Assembly: GCF_025447595.1 (NCBI RefSeq)
Contig: NZ_JAOEJU010000001.1
Coordinates: 558,001 to 622,000, forward strand
From: Pseudomonas koreensis
Lineage (GTDB): Bacteria; Pseudomonadota; Gammaproteobacteria; Pseudomonadales; Pseudomonadaceae
Length of the DNA stretch: 64,000 bases
Reading direction: 5' to 3'
Part shown: positions 36,701 through 43,417 of the stretch, piece by piece
How positions within the stretch are numbered: position 1 is the stretch's first letter
Layout: each line of letters starts with the position of its first letter
Translations under genes and position numbers: made by a program
The notes under the pieces: generated by a model
The model's input: only the letters and a program-made list of their open reading frames with translations
What the model was told of the DNA's origin: nothing
The model's database searches: none

Positions 36701-36869
36701 TGCGTTCACGGTGCAAAGTGTGTCGATGGATCGAGATGCAGCGGTGGTCGGCGTACGCGCCGGGCTGGCGCTGAATCGCGATGTCCGGGTCAACCTGGAC
36801 TACAACGGGCTGATCGGCTCCAACGAAAAGGACCACGGTGTGGGCCTGACGCTGGACTGGCAGTTCTAA
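33783..36869 (+). CDS. prtB: Subtilisin-like autotransporter protease PrtB/PspB
   Basis: 1028 residues with the same plan as PrtA: signal ending AHA (about residue 35), S8 triad D85 (GIFDQPVY), H142 (GAHGTHVGG) and S363 (NGTSMAAPH), passenger repeat, linker and C-terminal autotransporter barrel ending LTLDWQF. The peptidase domain is longer and clearly diverged from PrtA. The segment from VTVNDGG to the barrel is nearly the same in both. AAGGAAGG precedes ATG 33783. It lies 41 bases after prtA and ends at a strong terminator. Confidence 0.92.
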   Translation: MKNNNTPAQSGGCFRLKTLNLALLCALATWGSAHAAPYVESGRAGDPGSWRSAEFQADWGLGAIGADHAYAAGYTGKGVKLGIFDQPVYAAHPEFSGNNKVITLVTSGIREYTDPYIPVKAGDAFRYDGSPSVGSDGKLGAHGTHVGGIAAGSRDGGPMHGVAFGAQIISADNGDPGPEDGIVRGNDGAVYKAGWDALIASGARIINNSWGIGITDRFDLGGRNPAYPHFTVNDAQLQFNEIRTLLGTKPGGAYDGAIAAARSGIVTIFAAGNDYNLNNPDAIAGLGYFVPDIAPNWITVAALQKNPDLANANPYIMSTFSSRCGYTASFCVSAPGTKIFSSIIEGTNADNLTTGYKNYNGTSMAAPHVAGSMAVLMERFPYMSGDQVASVLRTTATDLGAPGIDALYGWGMINLRKGIDGPAMFVTEQDIPEEFRIQGAYGSGQFVADLPGIGAIIDAGKPTERVCNDITCGLDTWRNDISGHGGLTKQGIGTLVLTGNNTYSGPTLVNQGRLAINGSLQSAVTVNDGGILGGNGRIAALTANSGGTVAPGNSIGTLNVAGDVTFAPGSTYAVEVSPTSSDRIVAGGKAVIEGATVTMSLENSPTLLTTGEVKSLLGTQFNILQAAGGIEGQFGQVLPDYAFLGGTLAYSASGVQLDVGRNGASFASVGLTPNQRAVGAAAERLGAGNALFETLLLSPSAAAAQDAFQQLSGEIHPAIGTLLINDSRYLRDAVGERLRERDLFDAGAPTDDRSNAWLKVLGSWGKSDGGSKYADSTSSIGGLLAGVDGLIAEDTRLGFVTGYSDSSLSMGEGTHSSASVDSYHLGAYLGHQIDALRLTAGAAYSWHRIDVKRDLQFGGVSGKQKTKRDATTAQLFTEAAYDLGLQPMNLEPFANLAYVHLNSDSFTEKGDAAALKGGEDNRDVVSSTLGVRAKRTFALSEKHQLELGASLGWQHNLSSVDADSHLAFANGNSAFTVQSVSMDRDAAVVGVRAGLALNRDVRVNLDYNGLIGSNEKDHGVGLTLDWQF

Positions 36870-36876
36870 GGGGTAG

Positions 36877-36905
36877 CGGCAGTTCTTTCGAGAACTGCCG
36901 TTTTT
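36877..36905 (+). terminator. Strong terminator after prtB
   Basis: A 10-bp stem CGGCAGTTCT/AGAACTGCCG is closed by a TTCG tetraloop and followed by TTTTT. It starts 8 bases past the prtB stop and ends only 21 bases before the first lipase ATG, leaving almost no room for a promoter between them. Confidence 0.93.
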
Positions 36906-36926
36906 GAAAGGAAGAGAGAGCACAAC

Positions 36927-38615
36927 ATGGGATTGTTCGATTACAAAAATGCCGACGGCAAAGCGCTGTACAGCGATGCCATCGCCCTGACGCTGTATGC
37001 CTACACGCCGACCGGGCAGGCCTTGCCCGGCACCGGCTGGAAGCCGATCGGCGCCACGGCGCTGGGCTATCAGGGCAAGGTCGGGGCCCAGGGCACGTTC
37101 TTCGGCGAGAAGGACGGTTTCACCAGCGCCGAAGCCGAAGTGCTCGGCAAGTACGACGCCGCAGGCAAGCTGATCGGCATCGGCGTGGCCTTCCGGGGCA
37201 CCGGCGGGCTGGGTTACAGCGACACCTTCGGCGACATGAAAAATAATCTGCTGGCCGCCATCGGCCCGACGGATTACGCCACCCAGTACGCGAAAAACGC
37301 TTTCGACAACCTGCTCAAATCGGTGGCGGCTTTCGCGGTCGCCCACGGCATCGCGGCCAAGGACGTGCTGGTCAGCGGCCACAGCCTCGGCGGTCTCGGG
37401 GTCAACAGCGTGGCGGAGTTGAGCGCGAGCAACTGGGGCGGGTTCTTCAAAGACGCCAACTACATTTCGTTCGCCTCGCCGACCCAGAGCAGCACCGGCA
37501 CCAACGTGCTGAACATCGGTTACGAGAACGACCCGGTGTTCCGCGTGCTCGACGGCACCACGTTCAGTACCGCGTCGATGGGCAAGCACGACAAGCCGCA
37601 CGACTCGACCACCGACAACATCGTCAACTTCAACGACAACTACGCATCCACTGCGCAGAACCTGGTGCCGTTCAGCATCGCCAATCCGCTGAACTGGTCG
37701 GCCCACAGCTCGCTGGGGTATGCCGACGGCCTGAATCGGGTGATCGCGTCGAAGTTCTACGGCCTGACGCACAAGGACTCGACGATCATCGTCTCCAACC
37801 TTGAGGAAGCGTCGCGGGGCAAGACCTGGGTCGAGGATCTGGGCCGCAGCGGCGAACCGCACACCGGCAGCACGTTCATCATCGGCACCGACAGTGGTGA
37901 CTGGCTCAAGGGCGGGGCGGGCAACGACTTCCTCGAAGGCCTGGGCGGCGATGACCGTTTCCGTGACGACGGCGGCTACAACATCCTGCTCGGTGGCCAG
38001 GGCCACAACACCTTCGAGCTGCAAAAACCGCTGCAGAACTTCAGTTTCGCCAATGACGGCGACGGCACGCTGTACGTGCGTGACGCCTACGGCGGCATCA
38101 GCATAACCCGCGACATCGGCGCGCTGGTGAGCAAGGAGTCGGGTTCGTGGTGGGGCAGCAAGGAAATCACCTGGTCCGTTACCGCCAAAGGCCTGGCCAA
38201 CGGTGCCGAACTGACCCAGTACAACCATTCGCTCAGCGGCGGCGCCATGGGCGACACCCTCAAAGCCACCGCCGACGGTGACTGGCTGTTCGGCCTGGGC
38301 GGCAACGATCACCTGCAAAGCGACAAGGCGCACGTGACCTTCGTCGGTGGCGCCGGCAACGACGTGATGAGCGCGGTGGGCGGCAACAACACCTTCCTGT
38401 TCAGCGGCGCCTTTGGTTTTGACGCGATCAATGGCTACCAGGGCAGCGACAAACTGGTGTTCATGGGCGTCGAAGGCGCGGGGCAGGGTTACGACTACAA
38501 GCAACACGCGTCGCAGTCCGGAAGCGATACCGTGCTGAAGATTGGCGATTTTGCCGTGACGCTGGTCGGGGTGGGTGTGGCTAACCTGTCGGATTCGAGT
38601 TTCGTCTTCGCCTGA
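36927..38615 (+). CDS. Family I.3 RTX lipase/polyurethanase lacking the lid-1 segment (PueB-like)
   Basis: 562 residues. It has no Sec signal and begins MGLFDYKN like the second lipase. The nucleophile is S153 in GHSLGG, with D202 (YENDPVF) and H260 (NWSAHSS) as likely partners. RTX-type repeats (GGAGNDFLEGLGG and later copies) lie from about residue 330, and the C-terminus ends SSFVFA, a type I secretion signal. It hydrolyses acylglycerols or polyester outside the cell. About 48 residues present in the second lipase between residues 31 and 87 are missing; these cover the first lid of Pseudomonas MIS38 lipase. GGAAGAGAGAG precedes the ATG. Expression depends on read-through of the preceding terminator or on a promoter not recognised. 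Confidence 0.9.
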   Translation: MGLFDYKNADGKALYSDAIALTLYAYTPTGQALPGTGWKPIGATALGYQGKVGAQGTFFGEKDGFTSAEAEVLGKYDAAGKLIGIGVAFRGTGGLGYSDTFGDMKNNLLAAIGPTDYATQYAKNAFDNLLKSVAAFAVAHGIAAKDVLVSGHSLGGLGVNSVAELSASNWGGFFKDANYISFASPTQSSTGTNVLNIGYENDPVFRVLDGTTFSTASMGKHDKPHDSTTDNIVNFNDNYASTAQNLVPFSIANPLNWSAHSSLGYADGLNRVIASKFYGLTHKDSTIIVSNLEEASRGKTWVEDLGRSGEPHTGSTFIIGTDSGDWLKGGAGNDFLEGLGGDDRFRDDGGYNILLGGQGHNTFELQKPLQNFSFANDGDGTLYVRDAYGGISITRDIGALVSKESGSWWGSKEITWSVTAKGLANGAELTQYNHSLSGGAMGDTLKATADGDWLFGLGGNDHLQSDKAHVTFVGGAGNDVMSAVGGNNTFLFSGAFGFDAINGYQGSDKLVFMGVEGAGQGYDYKQHASQSGSDTVLKIGDFAVTLVGVGVANLSDSSFVFA

Positions 38616-38623
38616 CAGACCTT

Positions 38624-38727
38624 GTGGGAGCGAGCTTGCTCGCGAAAGAGGGCGTGTCAGTCGCCCGACCGGTAACTGAAAGACCGCTATCGCGAGCAAG
38701 TCGAATCGTCGCACCGTCGCTCCCACA
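38624..38727. repeat. REP doublet (REPIN-like), mixed type
   Basis: A REP of the GTGGGAGCGAGC...GCTCGCGA type (38624-38645) faces a second, longer variant in inverse orientation (38690-38727). The second has extra bases between GCGAGCAAG and GTCGCTCCCAC. The pair flanks about 44 bases in the gap between the two lipase genes. Such doublets are common in P. fluorescens genomes. Confidence 0.85.
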
Positions 38728-38824
38728 TTGTGACTGTGTAGTAAATGCTCCGGGGCGCCTCGGGAGGGGCGTTCTGGTTGTGAGCTATCTCTGAACAATT
38801 CCAACAAAGAGAGAGGCAACAGCA

Positions 38825-40678
38825 ATGGGTGTGTATGACTACAAGAATTTCGGTACGGCGGATTCCAAGGCGCTGTTCAGCGACGCCATGGCCATTACGC
38901 TGTATTCCTACCACAACCTCGATAACGGCTTTGCCGTCGGTTATCAGCACAACGGCTTCGGCCTCGGCTTGCCGGCCACGCTGGTGACCGCGCTGATCGG
39001 CGGTACGGATTCCCAGGGGGTGATCCCCGGCATTCCGTGGAACCCCGATTCGGAAAAAGCCGCACTCGACGCGGTGAAAAAAGCTGGCTGGACCCCGATC
39101 ACCGCCTCGCAACTGGGTTACGAGGGCAAGACCGATGCCCGCGGCACCTTCTTCGGTGAAAAGGCCGGCTACACCAGCGCCCAAGTGGAAATCCTCGGCA
39201 AGTACGACGCTCAGGGACATCTCACGGAAATCGGTATCGCCTTTCGCGGCACCAGCGGCCCGCGGGAAATCCTGATCGGCGACTCCATCGGTGATGTGAT
39301 CAACGACTTGCTCGCCGCGTTCGGGCCCAAGGATTACGCCAAGAACTACGTCGGCGAGGCATTCGGCAACCTGATGAACGATGTGGTGGCGTTCGCCAAG
39401 GCCAACGGCCTCACCGGCAAGGACGTGCTGTTCAGCGGCCACAGCCTCGGCGGGCTGGCGGTCAACAGCATGGCGGACCTGAGCACCAGCAAATGGGGCG
39501 GGTTCTTCCAGGATTCCAACTACATCGCCTACGCCTCGCCGACCCAGAGCAGCACCGACAAGGTGCTCAACGTCGGCTACGAAAACGATCCGGTGTTCCG
39601 CGCCCTCGACGGCTCGACCTTCACCGGCGCCTCGCTCGGCGTACACGACGCGCCCAAGGAATCGGCGACCGACAACATCGTCAGTTTCAACGACCACTAC
39701 GCCTCGGCGGCGTGGAACGTGCTGCCGTTCTCGATCGTCAACATTCCGACCTGGATCTCGCACCTGCCGACCGCCTACGGCGACGGCATGAACCGGGTGA
39801 TCGAGTCGAAGTTCTACGACCTGACCAGCAAGGACTCGACGATCATCGTCGCCAACCTGTCGGATCCGGCGCGGGCCAACACCTGGGTGCAGGACCTGAA
39901 CCGCAACGCTGAAACCCATAAGGGCAGCACCTTCATCATCGGCAGTGACGCCAATGACCTGATCCAGGGCGGCAACGGCAACGATTATCTGGAGGGCCGC
40001 GCCGGCAACGACACGTTCCGCGACGGCGGGGGTTACAACATCCTGCTTGGTGGCTCGGGCAACAACACCCTGGAGTTGCAGAAGTCGGTCAATACCTTCG
40101 ACTTCGCCAACGACGGCGCCGGCAACCTGTACATCCGCGATGCCAACGGCGGGATCAGCATCACCCGCGACATCGGCAGCATCGTCACCAAGGAGCCGGG
40201 CTTTCTCTGGGGCCTTTTCAAGGACGACGTGACCCACAGCGTCACCGCGACCGGCCTGAAGGTCGGCAACAACGTCACTCAATACGAATCGAGCGTGAAG
40301 GGCACCGGCGGCGCCGACACCCTCAAGGCCAAGGCCAGCGGTGACTGGTTGTTCGGACTGGACGGCAACGATCATCTGATCGGTGGGGCTGGCAACGACG
40401 TGTTCGTCGGCGGTGCCGGCAATGATCTGATGGAGTCGGGCGGCGGGGCGGATACCTTCCTGTTCAGCGGCGCATTCGGCCAGGATCGCGTGGTGGGTTA
40501 CACCGCGAACGACAAACTGGTGTTCCTCGGCGTGCAGGGCGTATTGCCCAACGACGACTTCCGCGCCCATGCCACGGCGGTGGGACAGGATACGGTGCTG
40601 AAATTCGGCGCTGATTCGGTAACGCTGGTCGGGGTTTCGTTGAACAGCCTGAGTGCCGACGGGATCGTGATCGCCTGA
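38825..40678 (+). CDS. Family I.3 RTX lipase/polyurethanase (PueA/MIS38-type)
   Basis: 617 residues, the same length as the MIS38 lipase. The catalytic residues fall on the same numbers: S207 (GHSLGG), D255 (YENDPVF) and H313 (ISHLPT). The calcium ligands that control lid opening also match (Q120, D153, D157). The lid-1 region (about 46-74) is present. RTX repeats run from about residue 375 (GGNGNDYLEG, GGAGNDVFVG, GGAGNDLMES), and the C-terminus GIVIA is a type I secretion signal. It is secreted by AprDEF or a related exporter. AGAGAGAGG precedes the ATG. The REP doublet separates it from the first lipase, and a second doublet follows it. Confidence 0.93.
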   Translation: MGVYDYKNFGTADSKALFSDAMAITLYSYHNLDNGFAVGYQHNGFGLGLPATLVTALIGGTDSQGVIPGIPWNPDSEKAALDAVKKAGWTPITASQLGYEGKTDARGTFFGEKAGYTSAQVEILGKYDAQGHLTEIGIAFRGTSGPREILIGDSIGDVINDLLAAFGPKDYAKNYVGEAFGNLMNDVVAFAKANGLTGKDVLFSGHSLGGLAVNSMADLSTSKWGGFFQDSNYIAYASPTQSSTDKVLNVGYENDPVFRALDGSTFTGASLGVHDAPKESATDNIVSFNDHYASAAWNVLPFSIVNIPTWISHLPTAYGDGMNRVIESKFYDLTSKDSTIIVANLSDPARANTWVQDLNRNAETHKGSTFIIGSDANDLIQGGNGNDYLEGRAGNDTFRDGGGYNILLGGSGNNTLELQKSVNTFDFANDGAGNLYIRDANGGISITRDIGSIVTKEPGFLWGLFKDDVTHSVTATGLKVGNNVTQYESSVKGTGGADTLKAKASGDWLFGLDGNDHLIGGAGNDVFVGGAGNDLMESGGGADTFLFSGAFGQDRVVGYTANDKLVFLGVQGVLPNDDFRAHATAVGQDTVLKFGADSVTLVGVSLNSLSADGIVIA

Positions 40679-40704
40679 TGCTTGGGGCGCCTTCAAGGGC
40701 ACCA

Positions 40705-40771
40705 TCGCGAGCAGGCTCACTCCCACATTTGACCTGGTACTGGTCTTTTGTGGGAGCGAGCCTGCTCGCGA
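40705..40771. repeat. REP doublet (REPIN)
   Basis: Two inverted REP copies of the TCGCGAGCAGGC...TCCCAC type (40705-40726 and 40750-40771) flank 23 bases. The doublet lies 27 bases after the second lipase stop. Confidence 0.88.
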
Positions 40772-40911
40772 TTGAACGATAACGCAGTATCGAACGTGAC
40801 TCACCAGCCACTCCCTGACTCCAATCCCTGCACCAACAGGAAATGCGGCCTAAAGCCATGACGGCAACGTTCGTCATGTAAGGGTCGCCAACGAGTACAG
40901 GAGATTCACAC

Positions 40912-41286
40912 GTGAAAGGTTTCAAGAGGTTTATCGGTATCGCGGGACTGGCGCTGCTGTCGGCCAAAGCCTGGGCCGATCTGCCTCACAGCTCGATTCT
41001 GAGCCGTTATGGCGTCACCACCGATGAACTGCCAAAGCCGGCCGAAAGTGATGACGTCAAACCCGTTGAAGAGAAAAGCCGCTTTCATATCCAGCCCGAA
41101 CAACCGTTCGTGACTGTTCGTATCGGCGAAAACAATGAGCCGGAAATGACCGGCAATCTGAGCATCGACCGCATGGCGCAGCAGGAACGCCAGCGGTGCC
41201 AGCGATTGCAGGAAGAGCTGGTTCGCCGGGGCGAGCGTCCCTTCAGTTGCGACGGCTCACTCCCGGGCATGGCATTACCCCGCTGA
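40912..41286 (+). CDS. Small exported protein, unknown function
   Basis: 124 residues starting at GTG with AGGAG 8 bases upstream. The Sec signal MKGFKRFIGIAGLALLSAKAWA ends near residue 22. The mature part is polar with two cysteines near the C-terminus (RQRCQRL, PFSCDG), which could form a disulfide. No family was recognised. It closes the exoenzyme region and ends at a bidirectional terminator. It may be periplasmic. Confidence 0.75.
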   Translation: MKGFKRFIGIAGLALLSAKAWADLPHSSILSRYGVTTDELPKPAESDDVKPVEEKSRFHIQPEQPFVTVRIGENNEPEMTGNLSIDRMAQQERQRCQRLQEELVRRGERPFSCDGSLPGMALPR

Positions 41287-41293
41287 CAAAAGC

Positions 41294-41331
41294 AAAAAAG
41301 GCTGCGCTCCAACAGGAACGCAGCCTTTTTT
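41294..41331. terminator. Bidirectional terminator
   Basis: A 13-bp stem AAAAAAGGCTGCG/CGCAGCCTTTTTT (41294-41306 with 41319-41331) is followed by T on both strands. It separates the convergent exported-protein and lipoprotein genes. Confidence 0.93.
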
Positions 41332-41344
41332 GATCGGGTAACCG

Positions 41345-41569
41345 TCAGTCTTCTTTACGCACCGTGGCCACTTCATCGGCACGTACACGGATCTTGGCGC
41401 CGGAAATATCCTTGAACTCGTAGAAGCCGTCCTCGTTTTTGGTATCGGGCATGTCTTCGGTCAGGTACTGGGTGCCGTTCTGCAGGGTGACCACCGTCGG
41501 GGTCGAGCAACCGGCCAGGGTCAGCAGGGCCGCAACAGCCAACGGGATCCCGAGAGTCTTGATTTTCAT
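41345..41569 (-). CDS. YgdI/YgdR-family lipoprotein (DUF903)
   Basis: 74 residues. The lipoprotein signal ends in the lipobox LAGC. The mature part (STPTVVTLQNGTQYLTED, then YEFKDISGAKIRV) is the small SH3-like fold of YgdI/YgdR, peptides anchored in the outer membrane with no assigned function. The ATG at 41569 has AGGAA upstream; an ATG 3 codons earlier is too close to it. Divergent to fan1. Confidence 0.87.
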   Translation of the reverse strand: MKIKTLGIPLAVAALLTLAGCSTPTVVTLQNGTQYLTEDMPDTKNEDGFYEFKDISGAKIRVRADEVATVRKED

Positions 41570-41764
41570 AAGCAGCATTCCTGTTCATTTCGACCATTGT
41601 CGGCCTCTATCGCGGTTGGTGCCATTACGCCCGGAAAAGTTCGATGGCCACCTGAAAAAATCCGCATTGACGGTGCCACTGATCTTTTTCCGTTTGCGCC
41701 CGCCGGGGCAGGCTGGTATCTGTACGCATAACCAGTACTCGCTTGCCATGGCCCCGAAATCACC

Positions 41765-43417
41765 GTGACTGCCAATCCCCTCGACGATCCGTTCTATTAC
41801 CTCAACAACTTTCGCCAGGTGCTTGATTGGCTTGAGCTTCGCTACGCCGACGTGATGAGCGAAGCGGAGCACGCCTTCATCCGCGACTTCAAGGCACTGC
41901 CGCGCGGATCCCAGGGGTTGCTGGTGCGGATGGTGATGCGCAAGGGCGTGCATTTTCGTGCCGGCAAGCTGAATTATCCGGAAATCGGCCACATCGCCGA
42001 GGCGGCGCAACCGCTGCTGGAGCATGGCTGGCTCGATGAACAGGCGCCGTTGTCGATGACGGATCTGTTCGAGGTGTTGCTCAAGGCTGAGATCCTGCAA
42101 GCCTTCGGCCCGGCCATCGACCAGCCCAAAGGCAGGAAAGTCGACTGGCTGCCGCTGTTGCACGAACAATTCCCCGAGCCCCGCAGTTTTCAGCAATGGT
42201 GCCCAACGCTGGTGGATCGGCTGTTCAGCCTGACGCTGAAGGACCTGTGCGACCGTTTTCGCCTGATGTTCTTCGGCAACCTCTATCAGGACTGGTCGGA
42301 GTTCGTGCTCGCGGACCTCGGCATATTCACCTACGAAAAAGTCGAATTCAGCGCCGATTCCCGGGGCTTGCGCAGCCGCGCCGACGTCGATGCCTGCCTG
42401 TTTCTGCACGATTGCCAGCTGTATTTCGAAGCCGGCGAGCCGCTGGAGCCAATTGTCGAACAGGTCGCGGCGCTGCAGTTCGATAACCCGTGGCTGCAAC
42501 GCCGGCGCGGCAAGCTGTTGTTCCAGATCGGCCAATACTGCGAGCGCATCGGCGAATTCGCCCTGGCCCTGAAGATCTATCGCGACTGCGCCTATCCCGG
42601 CGCGCGATTGCGGATGATCCGTGTGCTGGAGCGCAGCACCGAATATGCGTTGGCTCTGGAGCTGGCGGTCATTGCCGAGCAGGCGCCGGAAACTGCCACC
42701 GAACAGCAGGGCCTGCAACGGATGTTGCCGCGCTTGCGGCGCAAGCTCGGCGGGCCACCGATCAAGCGCACCGCGCCGGGGATGGTGGAGCGTCTGGATC
42801 TGCACCTGCCGCGTCTCGATCCGGCGTTGTCGGTGGAATATCACGTTCAGGCGCACCTGCACGAAGAAACGGGCCCGGTGCATTACGTGGAAAACAGCCT
42901 GATCAATTCATTGTTCGGCCTGCTGTGCTGGCCGGCGATCTTCGCGCCGTTGCCGGGCGCATTCTTTCACCCGTTCCAGCGCGGACCAGTGGATCTGCTC
43001 AACGAGGACTTCCAGCCCCGTCGCGCCGAACTGTTTCAGGCCTGTCTGGCGGAACTCGACGATGGTCGTTATGCCGACACTATCCGCGCGCGGTTCGCCG
43101 CCAAATGGGGCGTGCAGTCGCCGTTCGTGTTCTGGGGCGCGCTCAATGAAGAGCTGTTGGATCAGGCGCTGGCCTGTCTGCCGGCCGAACACCTCAAGCA
43201 CTGGTTCAGCCGTCTGCTGCTGGACATCAAGGCCAATCGCGCCGGCATGCCCGACCTGATCCAGTTCTGGCCGCAGCACAAGACCTACCGGATGATCGAA
43301 GTCAAAGGCCCCGGCGATCGCTTGCAGGACAATCAATTGCGCTGGCTGGAGTTCTGCCACACGCACCGCATGCCGGTCGCCGTGTGTTACGTGCAATGGG
43401 CGGAGCAGGGCACTTGA
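41765..43417 (+). CDS. fan1: FAN1-type structure-specific nuclease (VRR-NUC)
   Basis: 550 residues with a helical N-terminal half resembling the SAP and TPR-like regions of Pseudomonas FAN1. The C-terminal VRR-NUC domain has catalytic residues at D497 (GMPDLIQFW), E512 and K514 (MIEVKGPGDRLQDNQ). FAN1 cuts 5' flaps and helps resolve interstrand crosslinks. The start is GTG at 41765; no closer ATG suits. The stop overlaps the start of the Fe-S helicase gene, so the two are translationally coupled. Confidence 0.9.
   Translation: MTANPLDDPFYYLNNFRQVLDWLELRYADVMSEAEHAFIRDFKALPRGSQGLLVRMVMRKGVHFRAGKLNYPEIGHIAEAAQPLLEHGWLDEQAPLSMTDLFEVLLKAEILQAFGPAIDQPKGRKVDWLPLLHEQFPEPRSFQQWCPTLVDRLFSLTLKDLCDRFRLMFFGNLYQDWSEFVLADLGIFTYEKVEFSADSRGLRSRADVDACLFLHDCQLYFEAGEPLEPIVEQVAALQFDNPWLQRRRGKLLFQIGQYCERIGEFALALKIYRDCAYPGARLRMIRVLERSTEYALALELAVIAEQAPETATEQQGLQRMLPRLRRKLGGPPIKRTAPGMVERLDLHLPRLDPALSVEYHVQAHLHEETGPVHYVENSLINSLFGLLCWPAIFAPLPGAFFHPFQRGPVDLLNEDFQPRRAELFQACLAELDDGRYADTIRARFAAKWGVQSPFVFWGALNEELLDQALACLPAEHLKHWFSRLLLDIKANRAGMPDLIQFWPQHKTYRMIEVKGPGDRLQDNQLRWLEFCHTHRMPVAVCYVQWAEQGT

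Noticed and set aside
36069..40804. Very long minus-strand open frames opposite prtB and both lipases (918 and 705 codons), and similar ones opposite prtA, mexF and fdnG
   Set aside because: They mirror the GC-rich third positions of the real genes, have no recognisable domains and share no ribosome binding sites. The plus-strand genes have complete catalytic and secretion motifs.
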